A DNA stretch of 64,000 bases. Origin: Achromobacter pestifer (GTDB lineage: Bacteria; Pseudomonadota; Gammaproteobacteria; Burkholderiales; Burkholderiaceae_B). The notes beneath the pieces were generated by a model that worked only from the letters and a program-made list of their open reading frames with translations, did not search any database and had not been told where the DNA came from. Every line of letters starts with the position of its first letter. Position 1 is the first letter of the stretch. Positions 26,267 through 36,903 of the stretch are shown here, one piece after another. The stretch spans positions 2,976,001-3,040,000 of the forward strand of contig NZ_CP053985.1 of NCBI RefSeq assembly GCF_013267355.1. Direction: 5' to 3'. The translations under genes were made by a program, and so were the position numbers.

Positions 26267-26803
26267 ATGGAAGAAAGTCTGTTATCCGCTGTGCATTGGA
26301 TGCTGGGCATGCTGGCGCTGCCCTCGGTCGGCCTGTCCGCGATCTTCACGGTCTCGCTGGTGTCCGCGACCCTGCTGCCCATGGGGTCCGAGCCGGCCGT
26401 GTTCGGCTACATCAAGCTGGCGCCGGACATGTTCTGGCCGGCCATCCTGGTGGCGACCTTGGGCAACACGGTGGGCGGCGCCATCAGCTACGCCATGGGC
26501 CTGGGGGCCGAACGCGCGGTGCAGCGCTGGAAGGAACACCATCCCCATCCGCATCCCGATGCGACCGAAGGCGGACGCATGCGCGGGCGCTGGAACGAGC
26601 GGGCCCACGACTGGATCCACCGCATGGGGCCGCCGGCCCTGTTGCTGTCCTGGCTGCCTGCCGTGGGCGATCCGCTGTGCGCGGTGGCGGGGTGGCTGCG
26701 GCTGTCGTTCTGGCCCTGCGTCGTCTACATGGCCATCGGCAAATTCCTGCGCTATCTGGTCATGACGGCCGGCCTGCTGTGGTTTTTTCCCGGCCAGGTC
26801 TAG
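26267..26803 (+). CDS. YqaA-family (DedA-like) inner-membrane protein
   Basis: The 178-residue protein has several hydrophobic helices and the PMGSEPAVFGYIK and GNTVGGAISYAMG segments of the YqaA/SNARE-associated family. A His-rich cytoplasmic loop (EHHPHPHPDA) lies in the middle. Relatives are implicated in lipid or envelope homeostasis, but its specific role is unknown. The ATG at 26267 is preferred to one at 26243 by homology. Confidence 0.85.
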   Translation: MEESLLSAVHWMLGMLALPSVGLSAIFTVSLVSATLLPMGSEPAVFGYIKLAPDMFWPAILVATLGNTVGGAISYAMGLGAERAVQRWKEHHPHPHPDATEGGRMRGRWNERAHDWIHRMGPPALLLSWLPAVGDPLCAVAGWLRLSFWPCVVYMAIGKFLRYLVMTAGLLWFFPGQV

Positions 26804-26935
26804 CGCCAAGATCGCAATTAATTGGGGACGCATAATCCCCACCATTTCCGGGTTTCGAGCGTGTCCCTAGGGGTATTGGGGGACAGACTCAGCCCATGGC
26901 ATAAAATAGGTTTTTAAGGGCCCCCTCTTGCAGCC

Positions 26936-29900
26936 ATGAACGCCCCACTCGCTAGCCACATCTTGAACGGGGCGATGCCGCCCGCAGCACCCGCGCGCTT
27001 GCGCGAAATTCCGTACAACTACACGTCGTTTTCCGACCGCGAGATTGTCGGCCGGTTGTTGGGCGACGACGCCTGGAGCCTGCTGAGCGACCTGCGCGGC
27101 GAGCGCCGCACTGGCCGTTCCGCGCGCATGCTGTACGAAGTGCTGGGCGACATCTGGGTGGTGCGCCGCAATCCCTATCTGCAGGACGACCTGCTCGACA
27201 ATCCCAAGCGCCGCAAGCAGCTCATCGAAGCCCTGCATCACCGCCTGGGCGAGATCGACCGCCGCCGCGAACCGGACGTGCCCGCCGAGGCTGGCCACGA
27301 TCCGCACCGTGACGAAAAGGTGGTCGGCCTGCTGGCGCGGGCGCGTTCGGCCATCGCCGCGTTCGAAGGCGAGTTCGACCAGACCGCCATGATGCGCAAG
27401 CAGGCGCAGAAAGTGCTGGGCCGCATCACCGCGCGCGACAACATCAAGTTCGACGGCCTGTCGCGCGTCTCGCACGTGACCGACGCTACCGACTGGCGCG
27501 TGGAATACCCCTTCGTGGTGCTGACGCCGGACTCGGAAGACGAGATCGCGGCGCTGGTCACCGCCTGTATCGAGCTGGGGCTGACCATCATTCCGCGAGG
27601 CGGCGGCACCGGCTATACCGGCGGCGCCATTCCGCTGACCTGGAAGTCGGCGGTGATCAACACCGAGAAATTCGACAAGCTGGGCAAGGTCGAGTCCTGT
27701 CTGCTGCCCGGGCTGACCGAGCCCGTGGCGGTCATCCATGCCGGCGCCGGCGTGGTGACCAAGCGCGTCTCCGAGGCCGCCGAGGCCGCGGGCTTCGTGT
27801 TCGCCGTCGACCCGACCTCGGCCGAGGCCTCCTGTGTGGGCGGCAACATCGCCATGAACGCGGGCGGCAAGAAGGCCGTGCTGTGGGGCACCGCGCTGGA
27901 CAACCTGGCCTGGTGGCGCATGGTCGACCCGAACGGCAACTGGCTGGAAGTCAGCCGCCTGGAACACAACATGGGCAAGATCCATGATGTGGAAGTGGCG
28001 CGCTTCGAGCTCAAGTGGTTCGACGGCCGCGGCAAGCCGGGCGAGCGTCTGCTGAAGACCGAAACCCTGGAAATCCACGGCCGCGTGTTCCGCAAGGAAG
28101 GCCTGGGCAAGGACGTTACCGACAAGTTCCTGGCCGGCCTGCCCGGCATCCAGAAGGAAGGCTGCGACGGCCTGATCACGTCGGCGCGCTGGGTGCTGCA
28201 CCGCATGCCGCGCCACACGCGCACCGTCTGTATGGAGTTCTTCGGCCAGGCGCGCGACGCGATTCCGTCGATTGTCGAGGTCAAGGGCTACCTGGACGGC
28301 GAAGGCCGCGCCCGCGGCGCCATCCTGGCCGGTCTTGAGCACCTGGACGAGCGCTATCTGCGCGCGGTGGGCTACGCCACCAAGAGCAAGCGCGGCGTGC
28401 TGCCCAAGATGGTCCTGATCGGCGACATCGTCGGCGACGACGAAGACGCCGTGGCCGCGGCGTCCAGCGAAGTGGTGCGCCTGGCCAATACCCGCCATGG
28501 CGAAGGCTTCGTGGCCGTCAGCCCCGAGGCGCGCAAGAAGTTCTGGCTGGACCGTTCGCGCACCGCCGCCATCGCGCGCCACACCAACGCCTTCAAGATC
28601 AACGAAGACGTGGTGATCCCGCTGCCGCGCATGGGCGAATACACGGATCACATCGAACGCATCAACATCGAGCTCTCGACCCGCAACAAGCTCAAGCTGC
28701 TGGGCGAGTTGGACGCCTATCTGTGCACGCCGCTGCCGGTCGGCAAGATCGACGACACCGACATCGATACCACCCGCGCCGAAATGCTGGCCGAGCGCAC
28801 CCGCCAGGCGCTGGAGCTGGTGGCCGCCGTCAGGCAGCGTTGGCAGTGGCTGCTGGACAACCTAGACCTGCCGTTGTTGCAGGCGCTGCCCGAGCTGCAT
28901 GGCCTGGGCCTGGGCGAATTGCAGCCGGCCTTGTCGGACCGTCTCGCGGCGAAGCCGGGCGCGTGCGTCTTCGACGTGGTGCAGGATCGCACCATCCGCC
29001 TGTCCTGGAAGACCGAAGTGCTGGCCGGCTTGCAGCGCACGTTCTCGGGTGCGGCCTACAAGAAGATCATCGACGAGATGATCGCCATCCATGGCCGCGT
29101 GCTCAAGAGCCGTGTGTTCGTGGCGCTGCACATGCACGCCGGCGACGGCAACGTGCACACCAACATCCCGGTCAACTCGGACGACTACGAGATGCTGCAG
29201 GAGGCCCACCAGGCCGTCGAGCGCATCATGCAGATCGCCCGCGACCTGGATGGCGTGATCTCGGGCGAACACGGCATCGGCCTGACCAAGTATGAATTCC
29301 TGACCGAGGCCGAACTGGCGCCGTTCCAGGACTACAAGCGCCGCGTCGATCCCAACGGCCACTTCAACGCCGGCAAGCTCATGCCCGGCGCGGACCTGCG
29401 CCACGCCTGGACGCCCAGCTTCAACTTGATGGGCCACGAGTCGCTCATCATGCAGCAAAGCGACATCGGCGCGATCTCCGAATCCATCAAGGACTGCCTG
29501 CGCTGCGGCAAGTGCAAACCGGTGTGCGCCACCCACGTGCCGCGCGCCAACCTGCTGTATTCGCCGCGCAACAAGATCCTGGCCACCTCGCTGCTGGTGG
29601 AGGCCTTCCTGTACGAAGAACAGACCCGGCGCGGCGTCAGCCTCAAGCACTGGGAAGAGTTCGAGGACGTGGCCGACCATTGCACGGTCTGCCACAAGTG
29701 CTACAACCCCTGTCCGGTCGACATCGACTTTGGCGACGTGTCGATGAACATGCGCGCCGTGCTGCGCCGCATGGGCCGCAAGTCGTTCAATCCGGGCACG
29801 GCCAGCGCCATGTTCTTCCTGAACGCCAAGGATCCGGCCACCATCAACGCCACCCGCAAGGCGATGGTGGGCGTGGGCTACAAGGTCCAGCGCGCCGCGC

Positions 29901-30895
29901 ACGATTTGCTGTCGGGCCTGGTGAAGAAACAGACCGCCGCGCCTCCGGCCACGGTGGGCAAGCCGCCGCTGCGCGAGCAGGTGATCCACTTCGTGAACAA
30001 GAAGATGCCCGGCGGGCTGCCCAAGCAGGCGGCGCGCAAGCTGTTGGACATCGAGGACGCGGACTACGTGCCCATCATCCGCGATCCCAAGGCCACCACG
30101 GCCGACACGGAAGCGGTGTTCTACTTCCCGGGCTGCGGCTCGGAGCGCCTGTTCTCGCAGGTGGGCCTGGCCACGCAGGCCATGCTGTGGCACGCCGGCG
30201 TGCAAACCGTGCTGCCGCCGGGCTACCTGTGCTGCGGCTATCCCCAGCGCGGCAACGGCATGACGGACAAGGCCGAGCAGATCATCACCGACAACCGGGT
30301 GCTGTTCCACCGCGTCGCCAACACGCTGAACTACCTGGACATCAAGACGGTGGTGGTCAGCTGTGGCACCTGCTACGACCAGCTGGCGGGCTACGAGTTC
30401 GACAAGATCTTCCCCGGCTGCCGCCTGATCGACATCCACGAATACCTGCTGGAAAAGGGCATCAAGCTGGAAGGGGCCAAGGGTGTGCGCTACATGTACC
30501 ACGACCCCTGCCACACGCCCATGAAGCTGCAGGAGCCCATGAAGACCGTGCGCGCCCTGGTCGGCGACGACGCCATCAAGAGCGATCGTTGCTGCGGCGA
30601 ATCGGGCACGCTGGCCGTCAGCCGTCCCGACATCTCCACGCAGGTGCGCTTCCGCAAGCAGGAAGAGCTGCTCAAGGGCGATGCCGCGCTGCGCAGCGAC
30701 GGTTTCACCGGCGACGTGAAGGTGCTGACTTCCTGCCCGTCGTGCCTGCAAGGCCTGTCGCGCTATGAAGGCGACACCGGCATGGACGCGGACTACATCG
30801 TGGTCGAGATGGCGCGTCATATCCTGGGCGAAGGCTGGATGGAAGAGTACGTGCGCCGCGCCAACGCGGGCGGCATCGAGCGGGTGCTGGTCTAG
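26936..30895 (+). CDS. FAD-linked oxidase / 4Fe-4S / CCG-domain fusion (DUF3683; D-lactate or glycolate dehydrogenase-like)
   Basis: A 1319-residue fusion. Order: an N-terminal DUF3683-type region (about 1-140); an FAD-binding domain of the PCMH type (about 180-400, with [11 protein letters not shown] near 220); an FAD-oxidase C-terminal domain (to about 820, with [10 protein letters not shown] and SGEHGIG); two 4Fe-4S motifs, [11 protein letters not shown] near 853 and [12 protein letters not shown] near 915; then two CCG cysteine-rich domains (CCGYPQRG near 1098, CCGESG near 1218). This joins in one chain what GlcD and GlcF do separately. D-lactate or glycolate is a plausible substrate but is inferred. 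It is a single gene ended by a strong terminator. Confidence 0.9.
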   Translation: MNAPLASHILNGAMPPAAPARLREIPYNYTSFSDREIVGRLLGDDAWSLLSDLRGERRTGRSARMLYEVLGDIWVVRRNPYLQDDLLDNPKRRKQLIEALHHRLGEIDRRREPDVPAEAGHDPHRDEKVVGLLARARSAIAAFEGEFDQTAMMRKQAQKVLGRITARDNIKFDGLSRVSHVTDATDWRVEYPFVVLTPDSEDEIAALVTACIELGLTIIPRGGGTGYTGGAIPLTWKSAVINTEKFDKLGKVESCLLPGLTEPVAVIHAGAGVVTKRVSEAAEAAGFVFAVDPTSAEASCVGGNIAMNAGGKKAVLWGTALDNLAWWRMVDPNGNWLEVSRLEHNMGKIHDVEVARFELKWFDGRGKPGERLLKTETLEIHGRVFRKEGLGKDVTDKFLAGLPGIQKEGCDGLITSARWVLHRMPRHTRTVCMEFFGQARDAIPSIVEVKGYLDGEGRARGAILAGLEHLDERYLRAVGYATKSKRGVLPKMVLIGDIVGDDEDAVAAASSEVVRLANTRHGEGFVAVSPEARKKFWLDRSRTAAIARHTNAFKINEDVVIPLPRMGEYTDHIERINIELSTRNKLKLLGELDAYLCTPLPVGKIDDTDIDTTRAEMLAERTRQALELVAAVRQRWQWLLDNLDLPLLQALPELHGLGLGELQPALSDRLAAKPGACVFDVVQDRTIRLSWKTEVLAGLQRTFSGAAYKKIIDEMIAIHGRVLKSRVFVALHMHAGDGNVHTNIPVNSDDYEMLQEAHQAVERIMQIARDLDGVISGEHGIGLTKYEFLTEAELAPFQDYKRRVDPNGHFNAGKLMPGADLRHAWTPSFNLMGHESLIMQQSDIGAISESIKDCLRCGKCKPVCATHVPRANLLYSPRNKILATSLLVEAFLYEEQTRRGVSLKHWEEFEDVADHCTVCHKCYNPCPVDIDFGDVSMNMRAVLRRMGRKSFNPGTASAMFFLNAKDPATINATRKAMVGVGYKVQRAAHDLLSGLVKKQTAAPPATVGKPPLREQVIHFVNKKMPGGLPKQAARKLLDIEDADYVPIIRDPKATTADTEAVFYFPGCGSERLFSQVGLATQAMLWHAGVQTVLPPGYLCCGYPQRGNGMTDKAEQIITDNRVLFHRVANTLNYLDIKTVVVSCGTCYDQLAGYEFDKIFPGCRLIDIHEYLLEKGIKLEGAKGVRYMYHDPCHTPMKLQEPMKTVRALVGDDAIKSDRCCGESGTLAVSRPDISTQVRFRKQEELLKGDAALRSDGFTGDVKVLTSCPSCLQGLSRYEGDTGMDADYIVVEMARHILGEGWMEEYVRRANAGGIERVLV

Positions 30896-30924
30896 GCTGG
30901 CAGTCCACGCAAGATACCCGCAAG

Positions 30925-30961
30925 AAAAAACCGCGGCCATTGCTGGCCGCGGTTTTTTTTT
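30925..30961. terminator. Strong bidirectional terminator
   Basis: Six A residues, 9-bp arms CCGCGGCCA and TGGCCGCGG around TTGC, then nine T residues. It serves both the large oxidoreductase gene and, on the other strand, the convergent Bug gene. Confidence 0.93.
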
Positions 30962-30986
30962 CAGCTGTGGCAAGGCGCCGGAAGGA

Positions 30987-31955
30987 CTACTCCAGCTTGA
31001 TGCCGGCCTTCTTGATCACGTCCGCCCAGGCGGCGCGTTCCTGTTCGGCGTAGGCCTTGAACTCCTGCGAGGACAGCGGCATCGGGATGACGCCCATGTC
31101 CAGGATCTTCTGCGACACGGCGGGCGACTTCAGCGTGGCCTCCAGGTCAGCAGCCAGCTTCTTGACGACGGGCTCCGGCAGGCCGGCCGGGCCGACCAGG
31201 CCTTGCCAGGCATAGGCGGTGAAGTTCGGCACGCCTTGCTCGGCCATGGTGGGCACATCCGGCAGCGCGGCGACGCGTTCCGGGGTGGCCGCGGCCAACA
31301 CGCGCAGCTTGCCGGCCTTGACGTTGGGCAGGCCCGAGGCCAGGTCGATGAACATCAGGTCCACCTGTCCGCCCAGCAGATCCTGGACGGCGGGAGCTGC
31401 GCCCTTGTAGGGTACGTGCAGCACGTTGGCGTTGGTGCGCTGCTTGAACAGTTCCAGCGCCAGGTGATGCGGCGAGCCCGCGCCGGCGGAGGCCGCCGAC
31501 AACTTGCCCGGCTCTTTCTTGGCGGCCTGGATCACGTCGTCCACCGTCTTGAACGGCGAGTTGACGTTCACGGCCAGCAGCAGCGGGAACTTGGCGATGC
31601 CGCCGATGTAGGTGAACTTGGACGGATCGTAGGACAGCTTGGCGTACAGCGACGGATTGAAGGCCAGCGTGCCCGAGTCGGCCGTGCCGACCATGTAGCC
31701 GTTGGCCTCTGCCTGAGCGATGGCGGTGGCGCCGATGATGGTGGCCGCGCCGGGCCGGTTCTCGACGACGATGGTCTGGCCCAGCGGCTTTTCCAGGCCG
31801 CTTGCCACCGTGCGCGCCACGACGTCGGTGCCGCCGCCGGCCGGGTAAGGCACGATCCAGCGGATCGGCTGGGCGGGCCAGGACTGGGCGGCGGCCGTGC
31901 CGGCGGCCAGGGACAGGGCGGCTAGCGCCAACAGGCGTTTCGCGTGCTTATGCAT
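30987..31955 (-). CDS. Bug-family tripartite tricarboxylate transporter substrate-binding protein
   Basis: The 322-residue periplasmic binding protein has a signal peptide (about 1-23, ending AAA) and the Bug fold motifs WPAQPIRWIVPYPAGGGTD and VVENRPGAA. Such proteins bind carboxylates or related small molecules; many Bordetella and Achromobacter copies are orphans without TctAB membrane subunits, as here. The ligand is unknown. Confidence 0.92.
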   Translation of the reverse strand: MHKHAKRLLALAALSLAAGTAAAQSWPAQPIRWIVPYPAGGGTDVVARTVASGLEKPLGQTIVVENRPGAATIIGATAIAQAEANGYMVGTADSGTLAFNPSLYAKLSYDPSKFTYIGGIAKFPLLLAVNVNSPFKTVDDVIQAAKKEPGKLSAASAGAGSPHHLALELFKQRTNANVLHVPYKGAAPAVQDLLGGQVDLMFIDLASGLPNVKAGKLRVLAAATPERVAALPDVPTMAEQGVPNFTAYAWQGLVGPAGLPEPVVKKLAADLEATLKSPAVSQKILDMGVIPMPLSSQEFKAYAEQERAAWADVIKKAGIKLE

Positions 31956-32083
31956 GGGGTGTCTCCAAGTGCGGAATTGAGTATGGGCCGGCGCCGCAGG
32001 GTGTGCGGGGGCCTGTTATGCGCCGTTATTATGCCTTGCGTCCCCGGCAATCGGCAGATGTTTTGTGCCCTGTTTTCAGCGGC

Positions 32084-32803
32084 TTATTGCGGATCGGGGT
32101 AGCTGCGGACGCCGAAGATCGCCGAGCCGATGCGCACCTCGGTGGAGCCTTCCTCGATCGCCAGCTCGAAGTCCCCGCTCATGCCCATGGACAGGCGTTC
32201 CAGCGATACGCCCGGCAGGTTCTCCTGGCGCAGGCGGTCGCGCAATTCGCGCAGGGCGCGGAAGCAGGCGCGCACTTCGGCGGGGTCCGGCGAATTCACG
32301 GCCAGCGTCATCAGGCCCTGCACGCGCAGCGTCGGGAAGTCGGCGGCGATGCGGCGCAGGAAGGCGGACACGTCGGCGGGATCCATGCCGTACTTGCTCG
32401 GTTCGGACGAGGTCTTGACCTGTACCAGCACGTCCAGGGTCCGGCCTTCGTTCGCCAGGCGGCGGTGCAGGGCTTCGGCCAGTTCCACCCGGTCCAGCGA
32501 CTGGACTTCGGCCGCGTCGCGCGCCGCGTCGCGGGCCTTGTTGGTCTGCAGGTGGCCGATCAGCACCCATTGCAGGCCCAGGCCGTCCAGCGCCGCGGTT
32601 TTCTGGCGGATCTCCTGCGTCTTGTTCTCGCCGTAGCGGGTCAGTCCCAGCGCCATGGCCTCGCGGATGGTGTCCACGCCGAAGGTCTTGCTGACGGGCA
32701 GCAGCGTCACGCTGTCCGGACTGCGGCCGGCGCGCGCGCAGGCGTCGGCGATGCGTTGCTGGATCTGGGCAAGGCGCCCGGCCATGGTGTCTACGGCGGT
32801 CAT
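32084..32803 (-). CDS. yggS: YggS-family pyridoxal phosphate homeostasis protein
   Basis: The 239-residue single-domain PLP-binding TIM-barrel protein has the PLP lysine at about residue 39 (LLPVSKTF). It has no known catalytic activity; the family affects vitamin B6 and amino/keto acid balance. The start MTAVDTMAGRL is chosen over longer frames. It is divergent from an aminotransferase gene across 199 bp. Confidence 0.93.
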   Translation of the reverse strand: MTAVDTMAGRLAQIQQRIADACARAGRSPDSVTLLPVSKTFGVDTIREAMALGLTRYGENKTQEIRQKTAALDGLGLQWVLIGHLQTNKARDAARDAAEVQSLDRVELAEALHRRLANEGRTLDVLVQVKTSSEPSKYGMDPADVSAFLRRIAADFPTLRVQGLMTLAVNSPDPAEVRACFRALRELRDRLRQENLPGVSLERLSMGMSGDFELAIEEGSTEVRIGSAIFGVRSYPDPQ

Positions 32804-33002
32804 TCAGCTCTCTGGTAGGAACGGGATGTCCCATAGTGTAGGACTGCGCCGGATCGTTTCGCCACAACGCCCGCGTGCGTCGTTGACCCTGTCTGATCGG
32901 CAGGCTTAGAATTTGAAGATATTTGTTTATATTTCAATGTTCTATGCCATCCGGCGCCGCCCCAGCGGGCGTCACGGTTCCCCACCTTTCCAGTCTCCCG
33001 CC

Positions 33003-34244
33003 ATGTCTACCGCAGCGCCTGAATACGCTTTCGCCACGCCTTTCCTGAATCCTCCCGCTTCCCCCATCCGATCGCTCATGCCGTATGCAATGCGGCCGGG
33101 CACCATTTCACTGGCGGGCGGCTATCCCGCGCAGGAACTGTTCGATGTGGAAGGCCTGTCGATCGCGTCGACCCAGGTCATGGCCCGCCTGGGCGCCTGT
33201 CTGCAATATTCCAACATCGACGGCCAGGCCAGCCTGCGCCACGAGCTGGCACGCCTGTCCGCCGAGCGCGGCCTGATCTGCAACGCCGATACCGAGCTGG
33301 TCGTGACCGGCGGCTCGCAACAGGCGCTGGCCCTGCTGACCCGCGTCATGCTGCAGCCGGGGGATCACGCCATCATCGAATCGCCCGCTTTCCCGAATTC
33401 CGTGCAGGCGCTGCGTTACACCGGCGCAACGGTGCATACGGTGCAGTCGGGTCCCGAAGGCATTGACGTGGACGCGCTGGATGAACTGGCCGGCCGCATC
33501 AAGCCCAAGATGGTCTGCGTGGTTGCATCGTTCTCCAATCCCTGCGGCGCGACCCTGACGCGCGAGCGCCGCCTGCGGCTCCTGGAACTGGCGGTCAAGC
33601 ACCGCTTTTTGATCGTCGAGGATGATCCCTACAGCGAGCTGCGTTTCGCTGGCGAGGCGGTGCCGCCCATCGCCGCGCTGGCCGAGGGCGAAGCCCGCCA
33701 CTGGGCCGTGTACCTGGCCAGCATGTCCAAGACCATGGCGCCCGCGCTGCGCATCGGCTGGCTGGTGGCGCCGCCAGAGGTCCGCCGCCGCTGCGTCAGC
33801 GCCAAGGCGGCCGACGACATGGCTTCGTCCGCCTGGATCCAGGAAGTCGTGGCCCAGTACCTGGCCAACGGCCGCTATGGCGAACACGTGCCGCGCATCC
33901 GCGCGGCCTACGGCCTGCGCTGCGACGCCATGGCGGAGTCGCTGGCCCGCGAACTCAATGGCCGCGTCACCTTCAGCAAGCCCGAGGGCGGCATGTTCTT
34001 CTGGGCCCGCCTGACCGGCGAGATCGACGCCACGCGCCTGTTGCCCTATGCCATCGAGCACGAGGTCGTCTACGTGCCGGGCAAGGCGTTCTACGCGGAC
34101 GCGGCGCAGGCCGACCTGCACGCCATGCGCATGTCGTTCGCCACCATGAATGAAAGCCAGATCGCCCAGGGCATGGTGCGGCTGGGCCGCGCGCTGGACG
34201 CCTGCGAGGCCAACGAACCCGTCTCGATTTCGCTGGCCGCCTGA
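33003..34244 (+). CDS. PLP-dependent aminotransferase (fold type I; LysN/2-aminoadipate-like)
   Basis: The 413-residue class I aminotransferase has the PLP-contacting segments VTGGSQQALAL, ASFSNPCG and EDDPYSELRF, and the Schiff-base lysine in SMSKTMAPALRIGWL. No N-terminal winged helix is present, so it is an enzyme rather than a MocR regulator. The ATG at 33003 is chosen over 32913 because the upstream residues are not family-like. The substrate (2-aminoadipate, or aromatic or branched amino acids) is not determined by sequence. Confidence 0.88.
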   Translation: MSTAAPEYAFATPFLNPPASPIRSLMPYAMRPGTISLAGGYPAQELFDVEGLSIASTQVMARLGACLQYSNIDGQASLRHELARLSAERGLICNADTELVVTGGSQQALALLTRVMLQPGDHAIIESPAFPNSVQALRYTGATVHTVQSGPEGIDVDALDELAGRIKPKMVCVVASFSNPCGATLTRERRLRLLELAVKHRFLIVEDDPYSELRFAGEAVPPIAALAEGEARHWAVYLASMSKTMAPALRIGWLVAPPEVRRRCVSAKAADDMASSAWIQEVVAQYLANGRYGEHVPRIRAAYGLRCDAMAESLARELNGRVTFSKPEGGMFFWARLTGEIDATRLLPYAIEHEVVYVPGKAFYADAAQADLHAMRMSFATMNESQIAQGMVRLGRALDACEANEPVSISLAA

Positions 34245-34340
34245 TGCCGGCTTGACGGCGCGCAGCCGCCGCCGTCGCGCCAGTTGCTATGCTTTCTTGC
34301 CTGTCCGTCCCGGCGCTCGTGCACCGGGACGCGCATACCT

Positions 34341-34359
34341 AAATAAGCGCTCGTTATTT
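34341..34359. promoter_or_regulatory. Operator-like palindrome upstream of the amino-acid binding protein
   Basis: AAATAA (34341-34346) and TTATTT (34354-34359) flank GCGCTCG, giving a 19-bp partial dyad that resembles operators bound by TetR-family repressors. It lies 79 bp before the start codon. No TetR gene is adjacent. Confidence 0.4.
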
Positions 34360-34438
34360 GGTTTGGGCGCTTCATGTCTATAAGCTTCTTGCCTCGGCGC
34401 GTCCCCCGCGCCCGCAAAGCAGAACAGGAAACGAGGTC

Positions 34439-35455
34439 ATGAACATTGCAAAAGGGTTGATCGGCGCGGCGTTGCTGGCGGCAGCGGCGCAGGGCGCGCA
34501 AGCGGCCACGCTGGATGTGGTGCGCCAGCGCGGCGCGGTGGCTTGCGGCACGACCACGGGTTTCGCGGGTTTCTCCGCGCCCGACGCGCAGGGCAAGTGG
34601 CAGGGGCTGGACGTGGACCTGTGCCGCGCCATTGCCGCCGCGGTTTTCGGCGACGCCAGCAAGATCAAGGTGGTGCCGCTGAATTCGCAGCAGCGCTTCA
34701 CCGCCCTGCAATCCGGCGAGGTGGACGTGCTGACGCGCAACACCACCGTGACGCAGCAGCGCGACACCGCGCTGGGCATCATCCACGCCGGCATCAACTT
34801 CTATGATGGCCAGGGCTTCCTGGTGCCCAAGTCCCTGGGCGTGAAGAGCGCCAAGGAGATCAACGGCGCCACCATCTGCCTGCAGACCGGCACCTCCAAC
34901 GAAAACACGCTGGCTGATTGGGCGCGCGCCAACAACGTGAGCTACAAGCCGGTCGTGATCGAGACCTTCAACGAGGTGGTCAACGCCTTCGCCGCGGGCC
35001 GTTGCGACGTCTTCAGCACCGACGCCTCGGGTCTGGCCTCGATCCGCATCTCCAAGCTGCAGAACCCCGACGACTACGTGGTGCTGCCGGAAATCATCTC
35101 CAAGGAACCCTTGGGTCCGTTCGTGCGCCAGGGCGATGATGCCTGGCTGAACATCGTGCGCTGGTCGCTGTCGGCCATGATCGAGGCCGAGGAATACGGC
35201 GTGTCGTCCGCCAACGTGGACGAACAGGCCAAGGGCGCCAACCCCAACATCAAGCGCATCCTGGGCGTCACGCCCGGCAGCGGCGCCAACCTGGGGCTGG
35301 ACGAGAAGTGGGCCTACAACATCGTCAAGCAGGTGGGCAACTACGGCGAGAGCTTCGAGCGTAACGTCGGCCAGGGCAGCCCCCTGAAGATCAAGCGCGG
35401 CCTGAATGCGCAATGGACGCAGGGTGGCCTGATGTACGCGTTGCCGATACGGTGA
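34439..35455 (+). CDS. Periplasmic amino-acid ABC transporter substrate-binding protein
   Basis: The 338-residue solute-binding protein of the general L-amino-acid (AapJ) type has a signal peptide ending AQA (about 1-22), the start of the mature domain (LDVVRQRGAVACGTTTGFAGFS) and [14 protein letters not shown]. An AGGAAACGAGG ribosome-binding region precedes the ATG at 34439. No permease or ATPase gene accompanies it, so its membrane partners must be encoded elsewhere. Confidence 0.9.
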   Translation: MNIAKGLIGAALLAAAAQGAQAATLDVVRQRGAVACGTTTGFAGFSAPDAQGKWQGLDVDLCRAIAAAVFGDASKIKVVPLNSQQRFTALQSGEVDVLTRNTTVTQQRDTALGIIHAGINFYDGQGFLVPKSLGVKSAKEINGATICLQTGTSNENTLADWARANNVSYKPVVIETFNEVVNAFAAGRCDVFSTDASGLASIRISKLQNPDDYVVLPEIISKEPLGPFVRQGDDAWLNIVRWSLSAMIEAEEYGVSSANVDEQAKGANPNIKRILGVTPGSGANLGLDEKWAYNIVKQVGNYGESFERNVGQGSPLKIKRGLNAQWTQGGLMYALPIR

Positions 35456-35512
35456 TGCTGACGGGTCTCGCGCGCCGGGCTATCGATTGCCGGCCCGCGG
35501 AATCCCGAGGCG

Positions 35513-35998
35513 TCAGCCGCGCCGGTAAAGTTCGGCGATCTTCACGAACGCGGCGCGCAATTCCCGCGTGCCGCCCTGGAAGATCATCGGCCGGCCGCGG
35601 TGCGTGAACACCACCAGCCGCTTGGAAAACAGCATCGGCACGAAGCGCGCATAGCGCACGTCTTCCCAGGCGACTTCGCGGCGTGTGAACCAGGTCTGGC
35701 GCAGGCCGCGTTCGTCGATGGTGGTGATGGACGTCTGCATATGCCAGGACACGAACAGCAGCCCCAGGAAGCACAGCGCCACCACGGCGGCCAGCAAGGT
35801 GTCGAAGGGTTGCGAGGGGGCGCGGATGGCAGTGGTGACCACCTGCACGCCCAGCACCGCCAGGATGACCCAGGTCAGGATGCGCACCCAGTCGGGCCAG
35901 GCCTGGCCCGACAAGGGCAGGGGACCGATGGTCCGCAGCAGCGCCGCGTGTTCCTCGGCCGAGGGCGTACTGGCGGAAGCGTTCATGCGGTCCGTCAT
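35513..35998 (-). CDS. Hypothetical membrane protein with a PH-like C-terminal domain
   Basis: The 161-residue protein has two adjacent hydrophobic helices (about 40-85) followed by a soluble part (FDERGLRQTWFTRREVAWEDVRY style) resembling the bacterial PH/YcxB-like domain. I do not recognise a specific function. The ATG at 35998 overlaps the HMG-CoA lyase stop by 4 bp; an ATG 4 codons later is an alternative. The two genes are probably translated together. Confidence 0.75.
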   Translation of the reverse strand: MTDRMNASASTPSAEEHAALLRTIGPLPLSGQAWPDWVRILTWVILAVLGVQVVTTAIRAPSQPFDTLLAAVVALCFLGLLFVSWHMQTSITTIDERGLRQTWFTRREVAWEDVRYARFVPMLFSKRLVVFTHRGRPMIFQGGTRELRAAFVKIAELYRRG

Positions 35999-36903
35999 GC
36001 CGCCCGTTTGGCGGCGATGGCGTTGCCGGCCCGGCTCGAACCCTTGCGGTTCAGGTGGGCCGACATCCATTGGCCGATGTCGACCACGGCGTCGAAGTCC
36101 ACGCCGGTGTCGATGTCCAGGCCGCGCAGCATGTACAGCACGTCTTCGGTGGCGACGTTGCCGGTGGCGCCCTTGGCATAGGGGCAGCCGCCCAGGCCGG
36201 CCACCGAGGTATGGAAAATCGAGATGCCGGTTTCCAGCGCCGCCAGGATATTGGCCAGCGCCTGCCCGTAGGTGTCGTGGAAGTGGCCCGAGATGCGCGC
36301 CGGGTCGGCCACGCGCGTTACCGCCGTCATCACTTCGCGCACGCGCTTGGGCGTGCCGACGCCGATGGTGTCGGCCACGTCGATCTCGTCGACCTGCATC
36401 GCCAGGTAGCGCTGCACCACGTCAACCACCGCTTCCACCGGCACTTCGCCCTGGTAGGGACAGCCCAGCGCGCAGCTGATGCTGCCGCGCACACGGATGC
36501 CCGCTGCGCGCGCAGCCTGCACCACGGGTTCGAAGCGCGCGATCGATTCGGCGATGGAACAGTTGATGTTCTTTTGCGAGAAGGCTTCGCTGGCCGCGCC
36601 GAAGATCACGATCTCGTCGGCGCCTGCGGCCAATGCCCCTTCGAAACCCTTCATGTTGGGCGTCAGCACGGAATAGATCGTGCCGGGGCGGCGCTCGATG
36701 CGGGCCATGACTTCCGCGCCGTCGGCCATTTGCGGCACCCACTTGGGCGACACGAACGAGGCGGCTTCCACATTGGGGAAGCCTGCGGCCGCCAGGCGGT
36801 TGACCAGTTCCACCTTGATGTCGGTGGGCACGAATTCCTTTTCGTTCTGCAGGCCATCGCGGGGCGACACCTCGACGATCTTCACGCGGGAGGGCAAAGC
36901 CAT
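35995..36903 (-). CDS. mvaB: Hydroxymethylglutaryl-CoA lyase
   Basis: Splits HMG-CoA into acetyl-CoA and acetoacetate in leucine degradation. The 302-residue TIM-barrel enzyme has SPRDGLQNE at the N terminus, the metal-binding HFHDTYGQA segment, and the catalytic cysteine in GLGGCPYAKGATGN. Other leucine-catabolism genes are not adjacent. It is followed by a small membrane protein gene with a 4-bp overlap. Confidence 0.93.
   Translation of the reverse strand: MALPSRVKIVEVSPRDGLQNEKEFVPTDIKVELVNRLAAAGFPNVEAASFVSPKWVPQMADGAEVMARIERRPGTIYSVLTPNMKGFEGALAAGADEIVIFGAASEAFSQKNINCSIAESIARFEPVVQAARAAGIRVRGSISCALGCPYQGEVPVEAVVDVVQRYLAMQVDEIDVADTIGVGTPKRVREVMTAVTRVADPARISGHFHDTYGQALANILAALETGISIFHTSVAGLGGCPYAKGATGNVATEDVLYMLRGLDIDTGVDFDAVVDIGQWMSAHLNRKGSSRAGNAIAAKRAA

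Noticed and set aside
26867..30973. Long minus-strand open frames opposite the large FAD/Fe-S gene.
   Set aside because: The plus-strand protein has clear conserved motifs throughout; the opposite frames are codon-bias shadows.
32913..33002. A start at 32913 for the aminotransferase.
   Set aside because: The extra 30 residues (MKIFVYISMF...) are unlike the family and arise from the AT-rich promoter region.
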